NCBI RefSeq assembly: GCF_038003085.1
Contig: NZ_JBBOOM010000001.1
Location: forward strand, 3,100,001 to 3,164,000
Source: Psychrobacillus sp. FSL K6-2836
GTDB lineage: Bacteria; Bacillota; Bacilli; Bacillales_A; Planococcaceae
Length of the DNA stretch: 64,000 bases
Direction: 5' to 3'
The translations under genes and the position numbers were made by a program. This document shows positions 34,452 through 42,871 of the stretch, piece by piece (the first letter of the stretch is position 1; every line of letters begins with the position of its first letter). Below the pieces are notes generated by a model, which did not search any database, was not told where the DNA came from, and saw only the letters and a list, made by a program, of their open reading frames with translations.

Positions 34452-35906
34452 TTAATAAGTAGTCACTTTCATAAACTTTTGCAATGTATAAATCCATCGC
34501 TGCCACCAAGTAAAGTTGTCTTGGAACTCTTCCAATTCTACCGTGTACATAGCATCTTCATTGTTCCAAAGTCGTTCAAAATAAGTTTCCATTTTGACTA
34601 CTAACTCACTATCATTTGGTGCAATTACCCTTAAGTTATTTTCTAGATTATAATCATCTAATGTTCGTTCAGTATAATTCGAGGAACCACTTGAAATAAT
34701 TGTTTGCTCGTCTGATTGAATCCAAATTGCTTTTGTATGGTATTGACCGATAACGGTATTGTACCAACGTATATTTAACTTACCTTTTGTGTCCTCGACC
34801 ATTTCCTGCACGACTGGACGATTCGGAAGTCCAGACTTCTGCTGACCGAAGGAGTTTTCGTTTGGATCGAGAATCATATTAACTTCAACACCACGATTTG
34901 CTGCGTCTATGAGTGCATTGACAATATCTCTTTTAGCTACAAAGAACATACCGAGCCAAATTTTATCCCCTTTTTTTGTTGCTGCTAAGTCCGCAAGTAA
35001 CACATCTAGGATTTTCTTCTCTGTTAAATACTGAACTTGATATTGCCCGCCAGATTCTTTCGTATCAACCCGGGGTAATTTAGGTCCTCCGGAAAACAAA
35101 GAAACAGCTTCCTCCGATTCTAAAATATCATTTAAGATAGGACCAGTTACTTTCAAAGCAACATTTCCATGAAAACCACTTGCATCATGAGGGTTAGAAG
35201 AAGTCACCATCGCTTCTTTCTCCGTTACTACTGCCTTCCGATGATTTGCTTTCACATTGAGTAATGTCAAATACGAGGCCACGGTCATCTTGGGTGCCTC
35301 ACTTGCCATCGCATTCGCAATCCAACCCTCGCCTCCAAAGTCAAACCATTGGAAAAAAGTACGATAAATACCCGAATAGATAGGGGTAGAATCGCGCAAT
35401 TGGTCTAGATCGGTGTAAACAATCTCTACGCCAGCTTCTCTCATTTTCTTAAACCATTTACTTTCAAAGGACCCATAACCCTTGTTCAGTGGATCCGTGA
35501 TAAATATAACAGGCATATCCGGATGATTTCTCTTTTTTTGAGCTAATGTAATTGACAAAGTATCTGCAATCTTCGGGAAATCTTCCTTTTCATCGTAAAA
35601 ACCATCAACCAAGAAAAAATCTACTACGACAAAATCTTCCGCTTCCTCAATCATGTTATAAACTTCGTCAAATATATAGTTTTCGTGTACCATGCCAGTT
35701 CCTTTTCTGTCCTGTGCAAAGGTTAAGTCAGTAATCATCTCAACTGAATCTGTATTATGTATTTCCCCTTTAAAGGAAACGCCTTCTGGTAAAGGCTTAT
35801 ATGTATGCCATAATATAACTGCAATATAGAAAAGTACAAATACTCCTAGTGAACCCATCACGATTCTCTTCTTTTTGCTCCATGGCTTCCTTTTCTTTTT
35901 AGCCAT
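34452..35906 (-). CDS. phospholipase D family protein
   Basis: A 484-residue protein with one N-terminal transmembrane helix (about 14-33). Two HKD half-sites are present: NHRKAVVTEKEAMVTSSNPHD near 220-240 and YHTKAIWIQSDEQTIISSGSSNY near 390-412. Both have HxK with downstream N/S residues, though the Asp is replaced by Glu or Ser in places. The family includes cardiolipin synthases and phosphodiesterases; the layout with a single anchor differs from two-helix cardiolipin synthases. Substrate is uncertain. It stands alone on the minus strand. Confidence 0.82.
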   Translation of the reverse strand: MAKKKRKPWSKKKRIVMGSLGVFVLFYIAVILWHTYKPLPEGVSFKGEIHNTDSVEMITDLTFAQDRKGTGMVHENYIFDEVYNMIEEAEDFVVVDFFLVDGFYDEKEDFPKIADTLSITLAQKKRNHPDMPVIFITDPLNKGYGSFESKWFKKMREAGVEIVYTDLDQLRDSTPIYSGIYRTFFQWFDFGGEGWIANAMASEAPKMTVASYLTLLNVKANHRKAVVTEKEAMVTSSNPHDASGFHGNVALKVTGPILNDILESEEAVSLFSGGPKLPRVDTKESGGQYQVQYLTEKKILDVLLADLAATKKGDKIWLGMFFVAKRDIVNALIDAANRGVEVNMILDPNENSFGQQKSGLPNRPVVQEMVEDTKGKLNIRWYNTVIGQYHTKAIWIQSDEQTIISSGSSNYTERTLDDYNLENNLRVIAPNDSELVVKMETYFERLWNNEDAMYTVELEEFQDNFTWWQRWIYTLQKFMKVTTY

Positions 35907-36100
35907 TTTTCTTCCCCCTATTAATCTCTTTGTAAGTGCTTTCCCTTAAACAGTCGATTACAAACTATTAGTTGGTGAACACGGGAGATTATTTTAACCG
36001 AGTACTTGTTGTTAGAAATAGGAGACAATGAAAAATATAACTAAAAATTAGATAAGTGCTATAGTAAAATACATACACTACCCTTTTAGGAGCTGATAAA

Positions 36101-36652
36101 ATGGAAGCACAGATTCAAAGGTATTTTGACGATTTAAAATCACCAATCAAAGAAATGAAATATGAAGCATACAAAAGTTTATTGGCGGTTACAGAAAAAG
36201 AAGTAGACTGGGCATATGAGGTTTGGGATAAATTATTACAAGACTTAAACAATCGAGACAATCATAAAAGATCACTTGCAGCACAATTTCTTTCTCATTT
36301 AGCAATAAGCGACCCTGAGAAGAGAATGCTTAATGATTTTTCTTCATTGTGGAAAGTGACAAAAGACCCTAAGTTTGTTACTGCAAGACATAGTTTGCAA
36401 TCCATATGGAGAGTAGGTTTAGCAGGAGTTGAACAAAAAGAGCTGCTTATTAATCACTTGACTGATCGCTTTAGAAACTGCGCCGAAGAAAAAAATTACA
36501 CATTGATCCGATTTGATATTATTCAAGGTCTTAGAAATCTATATGATGAGACAAAACAAGAAGAAATAAAACAAACCTCACTTGATCTCATTGCAACAGA
36601 AGAAGACAGTAAATATCAAAAGAAATATGCAACTGTATGGAGAAATACATAG
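36101..36652 (+). CDS. HEAT-like helical repeat protein
   Basis: A 183-residue, entirely helical-looking soluble protein. Repeated amphipathic segments (IKEMKYEAYKSLLAVTEKEV, NHKRSLAAQFLSHLAISDPE, TARHSLQSIWRVGLAGVEQK) suggest HEAT-type repeats; a role in protein binding is likely. I cannot name a family member. The start has a TTAGGAG site. It is monocistronic. Confidence 0.7.
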   Translation: MEAQIQRYFDDLKSPIKEMKYEAYKSLLAVTEKEVDWAYEVWDKLLQDLNNRDNHKRSLAAQFLSHLAISDPEKRMLNDFSSLWKVTKDPKFVTARHSLQSIWRVGLAGVEQKELLINHLTDRFRNCAEEKNYTLIRFDIIQGLRNLYDETKQEEIKQTSLDLIATEEDSKYQKKYATVWRNT

Positions 36653-36738
36653 GGTTCTACTCAATATTTTGTATACTTAATAACTTTTAAGCTACTTAGA
36701 TAGCTCTTTTTCTTATTATAATAATTAAGGAGTATGAA

Positions 36739-37284
36739 ATGGAGATTTCATTGATAAGGCACGGTAAATCACAATTAATAGAAAATGATAGAATAGCTTT
36801 TGCAGACTTTAAGAAGTGGGTTGAAAAATATGATTTTAATGGAGTATTTGAAGAGTCGGTCTATCCTGTAGGGACAATCGAAAAAGTAACAGCTGCGAAG
36901 CTTGTAATTACAAGTGATTTGAAAAGATCTGTTGTTTCAGCAAAATTATTAAATTCAAAAACAAAAACCATTTCTGACTCCTTGTTTCGAGAAACCGAGT
37001 TACCCGCTAGTCCAAGAATATTATTAAATATAAAATTAAAGCCAAATACATGGGCAGTTATTTTAAGATTGCTATGGTTTAGCGGCTATTCTAATCAATG
37101 TGAATCTTTGAGTCAGGCGAGATTAAGGGCAAAGAAGGCCGCGCAGCAATTAATTGATCACACGAATGAACATAAATCAATCGTTTTAGTTGGTCATGGT
37201 TTTTTTAATATGTTAATCACCAAGGAATTAAAGAAGATGGGGTGGAAAGGTAGAACAAGGACTGGTGCAAAACATTGGAATTGA
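36739..37284 (+). CDS. histidine phosphatase (phosphoglycerate mutase-like) family protein
   Basis: A 181-residue protein with the N-terminal catalytic RHG motif (EISLIRHGKSQ) and the second His in IVLVGHGFFN, as in the histidine phosphatase superfamily. The substrate is unknown. AAGGAG precedes the ATG. A broken small gene follows 57 nt downstream. Confidence 0.85.
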   Translation: MEISLIRHGKSQLIENDRIAFADFKKWVEKYDFNGVFEESVYPVGTIEKVTAAKLVITSDLKRSVVSAKLLNSKTKTISDSLFRETELPASPRILLNIKLKPNTWAVILRLLWFSGYSNQCESLSQARLRAKKAAQQLIDHTNEHKSIVLVGHGFFNMLITKELKKMGWKGRTRTGAKHWN

Positions 37285-37341
37285 ACGACATATTCCTGGT
37301 TTGACTAGAGGAAGAGGTTTAGACAAAAAAGGAGAGTAAAT

Positions 37342-37662
37342 ATGTTTGTTAAAATCTATCAGTACCATATACAACAAGATAAGGTTGAAGAATATTTAAG
37401 TATTCAAGAAAAAGCCTCAGAAATCTATAGCAAATATTTAAATTTTCATACAATGTAAATCAATAGCAAAGATGATGAAACAAAATGGATAGAAATTTCT
37501 AGATATGCAGATGAAAAAGAATACAATAAAAGTATGACCATTATAAATGAGCAGAAAGAGATTCAAGAGCTATTTGCAAGATTCCAATATCTTTTAGTTA
37601 CAGATAAGAAAGAAGTATGGGAAGAAGATTTTATTGAAAAGAGAGAAATGGGTAGCTTATAA
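37342..37662 (+). pseudogene. ABM-like (antibiotic biosynthesis monooxygenase-type) protein with an in-frame stop
   Basis: A 106-residue reading frame starting MFVKIYQYHIQQDKVEEY after AAGGAGAG, interrupted by TAA at 37456-37458 (between NFHTM and INSKDDETK) and continuing in the same frame to RFQYLLVTDKKEVWEEDF. Length and the 'DETKWIEISRYADEKEY' type pattern suggest a dimeric alpha/beta-barrel domain. There is one nonsense codon and no frameshift, so this is recent inactivation or a sequencing error. Confidence 0.75.
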
Positions 37663-37827
37663 AAATAATATATTTGGTGTTATATTATTAAATATGTTTG
37701 TAGATCATAAATAAATCCACTGAGAAAGACAATGATTACGATTACTAAATATGAAAACAAAGATAGTAATTGCATTTGTGATTAAGAATGTTTAATAAGT
37801 ATGATACGTATTTTCAGCAGCAAGTAG

Positions 37828-37856
37828 AAACTGTCTTAACTGGGACAGTTTTTTTA
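37828..37856 (+). terminator. intrinsic terminator
   Basis: AAACTGTC pairs with GACAGTTT, with a T run. The 37663-37998 gap holds nothing else I can identify. Confidence 0.85.
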
Positions 37857-37998
37857 TTTGTGAAAAATTACTCTAATAGGTGGTTTTCTTTTGTAATTTG
37901 GTGGAAGAATGGAGTTGTTGACATGTTTTTTTATTCATGATAAAATTACTTCGAATTGAAGATAATTAAATTAAAGACAAAATATTGGAGGAATATAT

Positions 37999-38976
37999 AT
38001 GAATCACTTAAAAGGTATGCACCATGTTACTGCAATTACAAGCAGTGCTGAAGAAAATTACAAATTTTTCACTTATGTATTAGGCATGCGACTCGTTAAG
38101 AAAACAGTCAACCAGGATGATATTCAAACCTATCATTTGTTTTTTGCAGATGATGTTGGGGGAGCTGGAACGGATATGACGTTCTTCGATTTTCCAAACA
38201 TTCCAAAGGGGACGCATGGTACAAATGAAATATACCGTACGGGCTTCCGTGTACCGACTGACGCGGCTTTAGATTACTGGGTAAAACGTTTTGATCGACT
38301 AGATGTGAAGCATACTGGAATCCAAGAGCAATTCGGAACTAAAGTATTGTCATTTGTAGATTTCGATGATCAACATTATCAACTAGTGTCAGACGAAAAC
38401 AATAAAGGTGTTGCAGCAGGTACACCATGGCAAAAAGGTCCGATTCCACTAGAGTATGCTATTACCGGTCTAGGTCCGATTACTATTCGTATTGCAGAAT
38501 TTGATTATATGAAAGAAGTGCTTGAAAAGGTTCTATTATTTAAAGAAATTGGACAGAACGGAGCATTTCACTTATTTGAAGTAGGTGAAGGTGGTAATGG
38601 TGCACAGGTTATTGTGGAAAAAAATATCATTCTTCCACCAGGTCGTCAAGGTTTTGGAACAGTTCACCATGCTGCTTTCCGAGTTGAAGATAGAGCAGTG
38701 CTAGATGAATGGACACATCGTATGGAAAGCTTCGGCTTCCAGACATCAGGATTCGTCGATCGTTTCTTTTTTCAATCATTGTATTCGAGAGTTGCAAACG
38801 GAATCCTATTTGAATTTGCAACAGATGGTCCAGGATTTATGGGAGACGAACCATATGAAACTCTAGGAGAAAAACTATCATTGCCTCCTTTCTTAGAACC
38901 AAAACGAGAACAAATCGAAGGACTAGTGCGTCCGATCGACACAGTACGTAGCACCATCGAGTTTGTAAAAGAATAA
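37999..38976 (+). CDS. ring-cleaving dioxygenase, VOC family (MhqO/MhqE-like)
   Basis: A 325-residue protein with two vicinal-oxygen-chelate modules. Metal ligands can be placed at MHHVTAITSS (first His), HHAAFRVED (second module His) and NGILFEFATDGPGF (Glu). The MhqO-type proteins of Bacillus are induced by methylhydroquinone and catechol and are thought to cleave hydroquinone rings. No MhqR-type regulator is in the neighbourhood. GGAGG precedes the ATG, and a terminator follows. Confidence 0.88.
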   Translation: MNHLKGMHHVTAITSSAEENYKFFTYVLGMRLVKKTVNQDDIQTYHLFFADDVGGAGTDMTFFDFPNIPKGTHGTNEIYRTGFRVPTDAALDYWVKRFDRLDVKHTGIQEQFGTKVLSFVDFDDQHYQLVSDENNKGVAAGTPWQKGPIPLEYAITGLGPITIRIAEFDYMKEVLEKVLLFKEIGQNGAFHLFEVGEGGNGAQVIVEKNIILPPGRQGFGTVHHAAFRVEDRAVLDEWTHRMESFGFQTSGFVDRFFFQSLYSRVANGILFEFATDGPGFMGDEPYETLGEKLSLPPFLEPKREQIEGLVRPIDTVRSTIEFVKE

Positions 38977-38985
38977 TAACAGAGT

Positions 38986-39013
38986 GAGCCGCTTCCTGAA
39001 GGAGGCGGTTTTT
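38986..39013 (+). terminator. intrinsic terminator after the dioxygenase gene
   Basis: GCCGC-TTCC pairs with GGA-GGCGGT, followed by TTTT. Confidence 0.82.
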
Positions 39014-39059
39014 GCATGCGTACATTTGGAAGTGAAAGTAGATACTTTTGACTGTTCTA

Positions 39060-39545
39060 AACGAGAGCCGCCAAGGTCTAAACGAGAGAGTCTGTTCTAT
39101 GCGAGAGAGATCAGCCTCTATACGAGAGAGAAACTGTTCTATACGAGAGCCGCCGAGGTCAAAACGAGAGAGCCTGTGCTATGTGAGAGAGATCAGCCCC
39201 TATACGAGAGAGAAATTGTTCTATACGAGAGCCACCGAGGTCTAAACGAGAGAGCCTGCAATATGCGAGAGAGATCAGCCCTTATACGAGAGAGAAATTG
39301 TTCTGAACGAGAGCGACCGAGGTCAAAACGAGAGAGCCTGTGCTATGCGAGAGCGATCAGCCCCTATGCGAGAGAGAAATTGTTCTAAACGAGAGCCACC
39401 GAGGTCAAAACGAGAGAGCCTGTGCTATGCGAGAGCGATCAGCCCCTATACGAGAGAGAAATTGTTCTAAACGAGAGCCGCCGAGTTCTAAACGAGAGCC
39501 ACCAGTAGCTATACAAGAGAGCAAGTTCCCTATACGAGAGAGCAC
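39060..39545. repeat. CGAGAG-type phased repeat array, 82-bp period, six copies
   Basis: ACGAGAGCC-type unit starts lie at 39061, 39143, 39225, 39307, 39389 and 39471, exactly 82 bp apart. Within a unit, cores are spaced 21, 19, 21 and 21 bp, and the array at 4.2 kb also has an 82-bp unit of four 19-21-bp steps. It starts 47 bp after a terminator and ends 130 bp before the ABC transporter operon. Arg/Glu-rich open frames over it are artefacts. Confidence 0.93.
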
Positions 39546-39674
39546 AACATAAACGATGATTTCCACAAACTCCAAAATTTTTCACGAAATAGATCGGATA
39601 AAAGGCTTTATCATAAACTTTTTAGGGTAAATATAGTAGAAACTAAATATAGTAGAAGAAAGGAGGCCAGTGAT

Positions 39675-40637
39675 TTGATTCGTTTTGAAAATATTATGAA
39701 AGTATATCCTGATGGAACGAATGCTTTGAGGGATGTCTCTTTAACAATTCCGAAAGAGCGATTAGTGGTCATTATTGGACCGAGTGGTTGCGGTAAAACT
39801 ACCCTATTAAAACTGATCAATCTCTTAGAAACTCCTACGTCTGGTGAAGTTTACGTGGAGGATAAAGCAATATCCACTATAGATCCCGTTGAGCTACGTA
39901 AAACGATTGGATACGTTATTCAACGAATTGGCTTGTTCCCTCATATGACGATTGAAAAAAATGCTGCGCTTGTACCGAATTTGAAAGGATGGCCAAAGGA
40001 GAAGACGACAGCTCGAATTCATGAGTTAATGAAGATGGTTGGACTTGAACCCGACCAATTTCTACGTAAATATCCACTTGAGCTAAGTGGTGGTCAGCAG
40101 CAAAGAATAGGTGTTGTGCGGGCGCTTGCTGCGAACCCGGATATTATTTTAATGGATGAACCATTTAGTGCACTGGATCCGATAAGCCGTGAACAATTGC
40201 AATATGAGATAAAGTATTTGCAGGAAAAAATAAAAAAAACAATCATTTTTGTTACTCATGATATAGATGAGGCATTAAAGATTGCGGATATGATTGTCGT
40301 CATGAAAGATGGAATGATTGAGCAAGTTGGAACACCAGCAGAGATAATAGAAAACCCTATTAATGACTTTGTGAAAAACTTTATTGGGATCGAACGTATC
40401 AATAGAAAAAAATCGGTTGGCAAAAGAGAGTTACAGGACTTCGCTTCATTTTTTGATGGTGAAAGGGGATCTCATTATCTAGAGGTTGACGGTTCTATGT
40501 TAGTGGAAGAAGCTATCGCTTTACTGGAAAATGAAAGTACGAGAGGGCTGCTAGTAATGCAAAGTAATAAGGAGCTAGGCTTTGTTAACCAATCAATACT
40601 TCTTCGAGCAATGCTTGTAAAGGAAGAGGTGTTATAA
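39675..40637 (+). CDS. opuCA: osmoprotectant (glycine betaine/carnitine/choline) ABC transporter ATP-binding protein
   Basis: A 320-residue ATPase. Walker A is GPSGCGKTT, the signature LSGGQQQR, and Walker B IILMDEP, followed by the switch His in IFVTHDIDEA. The C-terminal part (about 240-320) is a CBS-type domain that is shorter than in OpuCA of B. subtilis (about 380 residues). The start is TTG at 39675 after AAAGGAGG. It abuts the permease gene without a gap. Together the three genes import compatible solutes. Confidence 0.87.
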   Translation: MIRFENIMKVYPDGTNALRDVSLTIPKERLVVIIGPSGCGKTTLLKLINLLETPTSGEVYVEDKAISTIDPVELRKTIGYVIQRIGLFPHMTIEKNAALVPNLKGWPKEKTTARIHELMKMVGLEPDQFLRKYPLELSGGQQQRIGVVRALAANPDIILMDEPFSALDPISREQLQYEIKYLQEKIKKTIIFVTHDIDEALKIADMIVVMKDGMIEQVGTPAEIIENPINDFVKNFIGIERINRKKSVGKRELQDFASFFDGERGSHYLEVDGSMLVEEAIALLENESTRGLLVMQSNKELGFVNQSILLRAMLVKEEVL

Positions 40638-41282
40638 GTGAGTAATTTTATAGAAACGATTCAAAGTCGTTCAGATTTAATACAAGAGGCATTTATGCAA
40701 CATATTTACTTATCCTTTATAGCTTTAGCAGTAGGGATTGCAATTGCCCTACCTTTAGGGATATTAGTTGCAAGATATCGTAGAGTAGCGGAGCCAGTTA
40801 TAGGAATCACCGCGATCTTTCAGACAATTCCTAGTTTAGCATTATTCGGATTTCTCGTTCCACTAATAGGAATTGGTGCTAAAACAGCTTTAATCGCCCT
40901 GATCATTTATGCACTTTTACCAATATTACGTAATACATATACTGGGATTTCAAATATTGATGAATCGATGATAGAGGCTGGAAGAGGAATGGGTATGACG
41001 AAAAGTCAGCTGCTTTGGCAGATTGAATTTCCGCTTGCTTTGCCGTTTATAATGGCGGGTATTCGAACCGCTACAGTTCTGACTGTAGGTATTGCTACAC
41101 TGGCAACATTTGTTGGAGCAGGTGGGTTAGGGGATGTAATTTACCGTGGATTGCAATCTTATAATAATTCGCTCGTTTTAGCTGGTGCATTACCCGTTGC
41201 ATTATTAGCAATTCTATTCGATCTACTATTGAAATGGATTGAGAAAAGAGCTACACCAAAAGGAATGAGTACTGGAGGATGA
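40638..41282 (+). CDS. opuCB: osmoprotectant ABC transporter permease
   Basis: A 214-residue membrane protein with five helices and the BPD-transport EAA loop (SMIEAGRGMGMTKSQLLWQIEFPLALP). It matches OpuCB-type permeases. The GTG start directly follows the ATPase stop codon. The operon has only this permease; B. subtilis OpuC has two (OpuCB and OpuCD), so a homodimeric channel is expected. Confidence 0.87.
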   Translation: MSNFIETIQSRSDLIQEAFMQHIYLSFIALAVGIAIALPLGILVARYRRVAEPVIGITAIFQTIPSLALFGFLVPLIGIGAKTALIALIIYALLPILRNTYTGISNIDESMIEAGRGMGMTKSQLLWQIEFPLALPFIMAGIRTATVLTVGIATLATFVGAGGLGDVIYRGLQSYNNSLVLAGALPVALLAILFDLLLKWIEKRATPKGMSTGG

Positions 41283-41286
41283 TGGG

Positions 41287-42180
41287 ATGAAAAAGTTAAT
41301 AGGGATAGTGGGACTTGCAGCAATAATGCTTTTAAGTGCCTGCTCGGATTCAGAGGAAACATTAGTAATCAGTGGGAAACCATGGACGGAACAATTTATA
41401 CTTCCTCAGATTTTAGGACAATATATTGAGGGAAAGACAGATATTGATGTGGAGTATAAAGAAGGTCTAGGAGAAGTTGCAATTATGACTCCTGCTTTGG
41501 AAAAAGGCGATATTGATCTATATGTGGAGTATACTGGCACGGGCTTAAAGGATGTTTTGAAAGAGGAATCTGCGGTGGGAGAAAGCTCAGATAGTGTGCT
41601 GGAAAAAGTAAGAAAAGGCTACGAGGAACAGTTTGAAGCTACATGGTTGAGCCCACTTGGATTTGAAAATACGTATACATTAGCTTATACAAAGGATAAT
41701 GGGTACAATGCAGAAACTTACTCTGATTTAGTAGAGGCTTCTAAAACTAGTGATATGGTATTTGGGGCACCTCATGCTTTCTATGAAAGAAAAGGAGATG
41801 GCTTTGACGATCTAATAAATACGTATCCATTTGTATTTTCAGAAACGCAAAGTTTAGATCCAAATGTGATGTATGAAGCGTTGAAAAATGGAGACGTCGA
41901 TGTGATACCTGCATTTACGACTGATGGACGTATTGAGCGTTTTGATTTGCTAACGACAACGGATGATTTAGGCTTTTTCCCTAAGTATGATGCAGCTCCA
42001 GTCGTGCGTATGGAAGCATTAGAAAAATTCCCGGAACTAGAAAATACACTAAACGAGTTGGCTGGTCAAATATCTGAAGAAGATATGCTAAAGATGAATG
42101 CAAGAGTAGATATAGATGGCGATAAACCAGAGGATGTTGCTCGAGACTTTCTAGTAGAGAAAGGTTTAATAGAAGAATAA
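41287..42180 (+). CDS. opuCC: osmoprotectant-binding lipoprotein
   Basis: A 297-residue substrate-binding protein with signal peptide and lipobox LLSAC near residue 19, anchored outside the membrane. The family pattern SGKPWTEQFILPQILGQYIE and VEYTGTGL (the opening of the ligand pocket) is clear. It ends the three-gene operon, with a terminator right after. Confidence 0.9.
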   Translation: MKKLIGIVGLAAIMLLSACSDSEETLVISGKPWTEQFILPQILGQYIEGKTDIDVEYKEGLGEVAIMTPALEKGDIDLYVEYTGTGLKDVLKEESAVGESSDSVLEKVRKGYEEQFEATWLSPLGFENTYTLAYTKDNGYNAETYSDLVEASKTSDMVFGAPHAFYERKGDGFDDLINTYPFVFSETQSLDPNVMYEALKNGDVDVIPAFTTDGRIERFDLLTTTDDLGFFPKYDAAPVVRMEALEKFPELENTLNELAGQISEEDMLKMNARVDIDGDKPEDVARDFLVEKGLIEE

Positions 42181-42185
42181 AAAAA

Positions 42186-42215
42186 CACCCGGTTCTAGAA
42201 TACTAGAATCGGGTG
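42186..42215. terminator. bidirectional terminator between opu and queT
   Basis: CACCCGGTTCTAG pairs with CTAGAATCGGGTG; the flanking A run gives a T run on the minus strand. Confidence 0.82.
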
Positions 42216-42222
42216 GAATTAT

Positions 42223-42705
42223 TTAGATTAGAGTCTTGAAATTCAGTCGTCTATCTAAAGCAATAATAATCGGAATACCGACGGCCAGTACAGCGAATTC
42301 ACCAGCTGCAACGGTTAACCATGTATAGAAGAATGGGAAATCAAGCGCAAGCATTAATTCAAATGCGATAATACACATGGTAATTGTAAAGAGAACTGTA
42401 TTAATAACCATGCGAGCGATGTTTCCTTTAACATATTTAGTTGCCAAAATCGTTAGTGATAGCGTAATAATAGAATGAGCTACTCCAAATGTTAGGTCGT
42501 AAGCGGCCATTGGAGAGAACATGTTTGTGATGAATACTCCTAATACAATTCCAAAAAAGTATTTTTTATTAAATACGATTAAGTGATTAAACATCTCTGC
42601 AATACGAAACTGTACTGCACCAAATGCAAAAGGAGCCACTAGTAGAGATACCGCAACATAAAGAGCGGCAATTACACCAGTTACTGCAATAGTCTTTGTT
42701 TTCAT
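42223..42705 (-). CDS. queT: queuosine precursor ECF transporter substrate-binding component QueT
   Basis: A 160-residue, six-helix membrane protein of the QueT family (VAPFAFGAVQFRIAEMFNHL and SPMAAYDLTFGVAHSI are family features). It is the S component of an ECF transporter importing a queuosine precursor such as preQ1. The start at 42705 is chosen over 42711 because AAGGAG lies 8 nt before it but only 2 nt before the other. A preQ1 riboswitch directly upstream supports the assignment. Confidence 0.92.
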   Translation of the reverse strand: MKTKTIAVTGVIAALYVAVSLLVAPFAFGAVQFRIAEMFNHLIVFNKKYFFGIVLGVFITNMFSPMAAYDLTFGVAHSIITLSLTILATKYVKGNIARMVINTVLFTITMCIIAFELMLALDFPFFYTWLTVAAGEFAVLAVGIPIIIALDRRLNFKTLI

Positions 42706-42711
42706 TATCAT

Positions 42712-42757
42712 TTCTCCTTAGTTTTTTTACGTGGGAGGTTCTCGAACCACGTTAGTT
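42712..42757 (-). ncRNA. preQ1-I riboswitch of queT
   Basis: On the minus strand, stem CGTGG/CCACG encloses TTCGAGAACCTC, followed by the A-rich tail TAAAAAAACTAAGGAG. This is the class I preQ1 aptamer layout, in which the A-rich tail folds back as an H-type pseudoknot. The tail runs straight into the queT ribosome binding site, so ligand binding should hide it and block translation. Confidence 0.88.
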
Positions 42758-42871
42758 TTCACAAACAGTTATTCTATGCGAATAGTTATCAACTGTCAAG
42801 GGAATTTGTAATATATGAATTTTGTTTTCCTATGGTAGAATGGTACACAGCAACGAAAAGGAAGGTTTTAT

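Noticed and set aside
38984-39552. Arg/Glu-rich reading frames over the 39-kb array (and similar at 4.2 and 24 kb)
   Set aside because: The 82- and 61-bp periods rotate the frame at each unit and codon use is unlike the neighbours; the conserved feature is DNA spacing.
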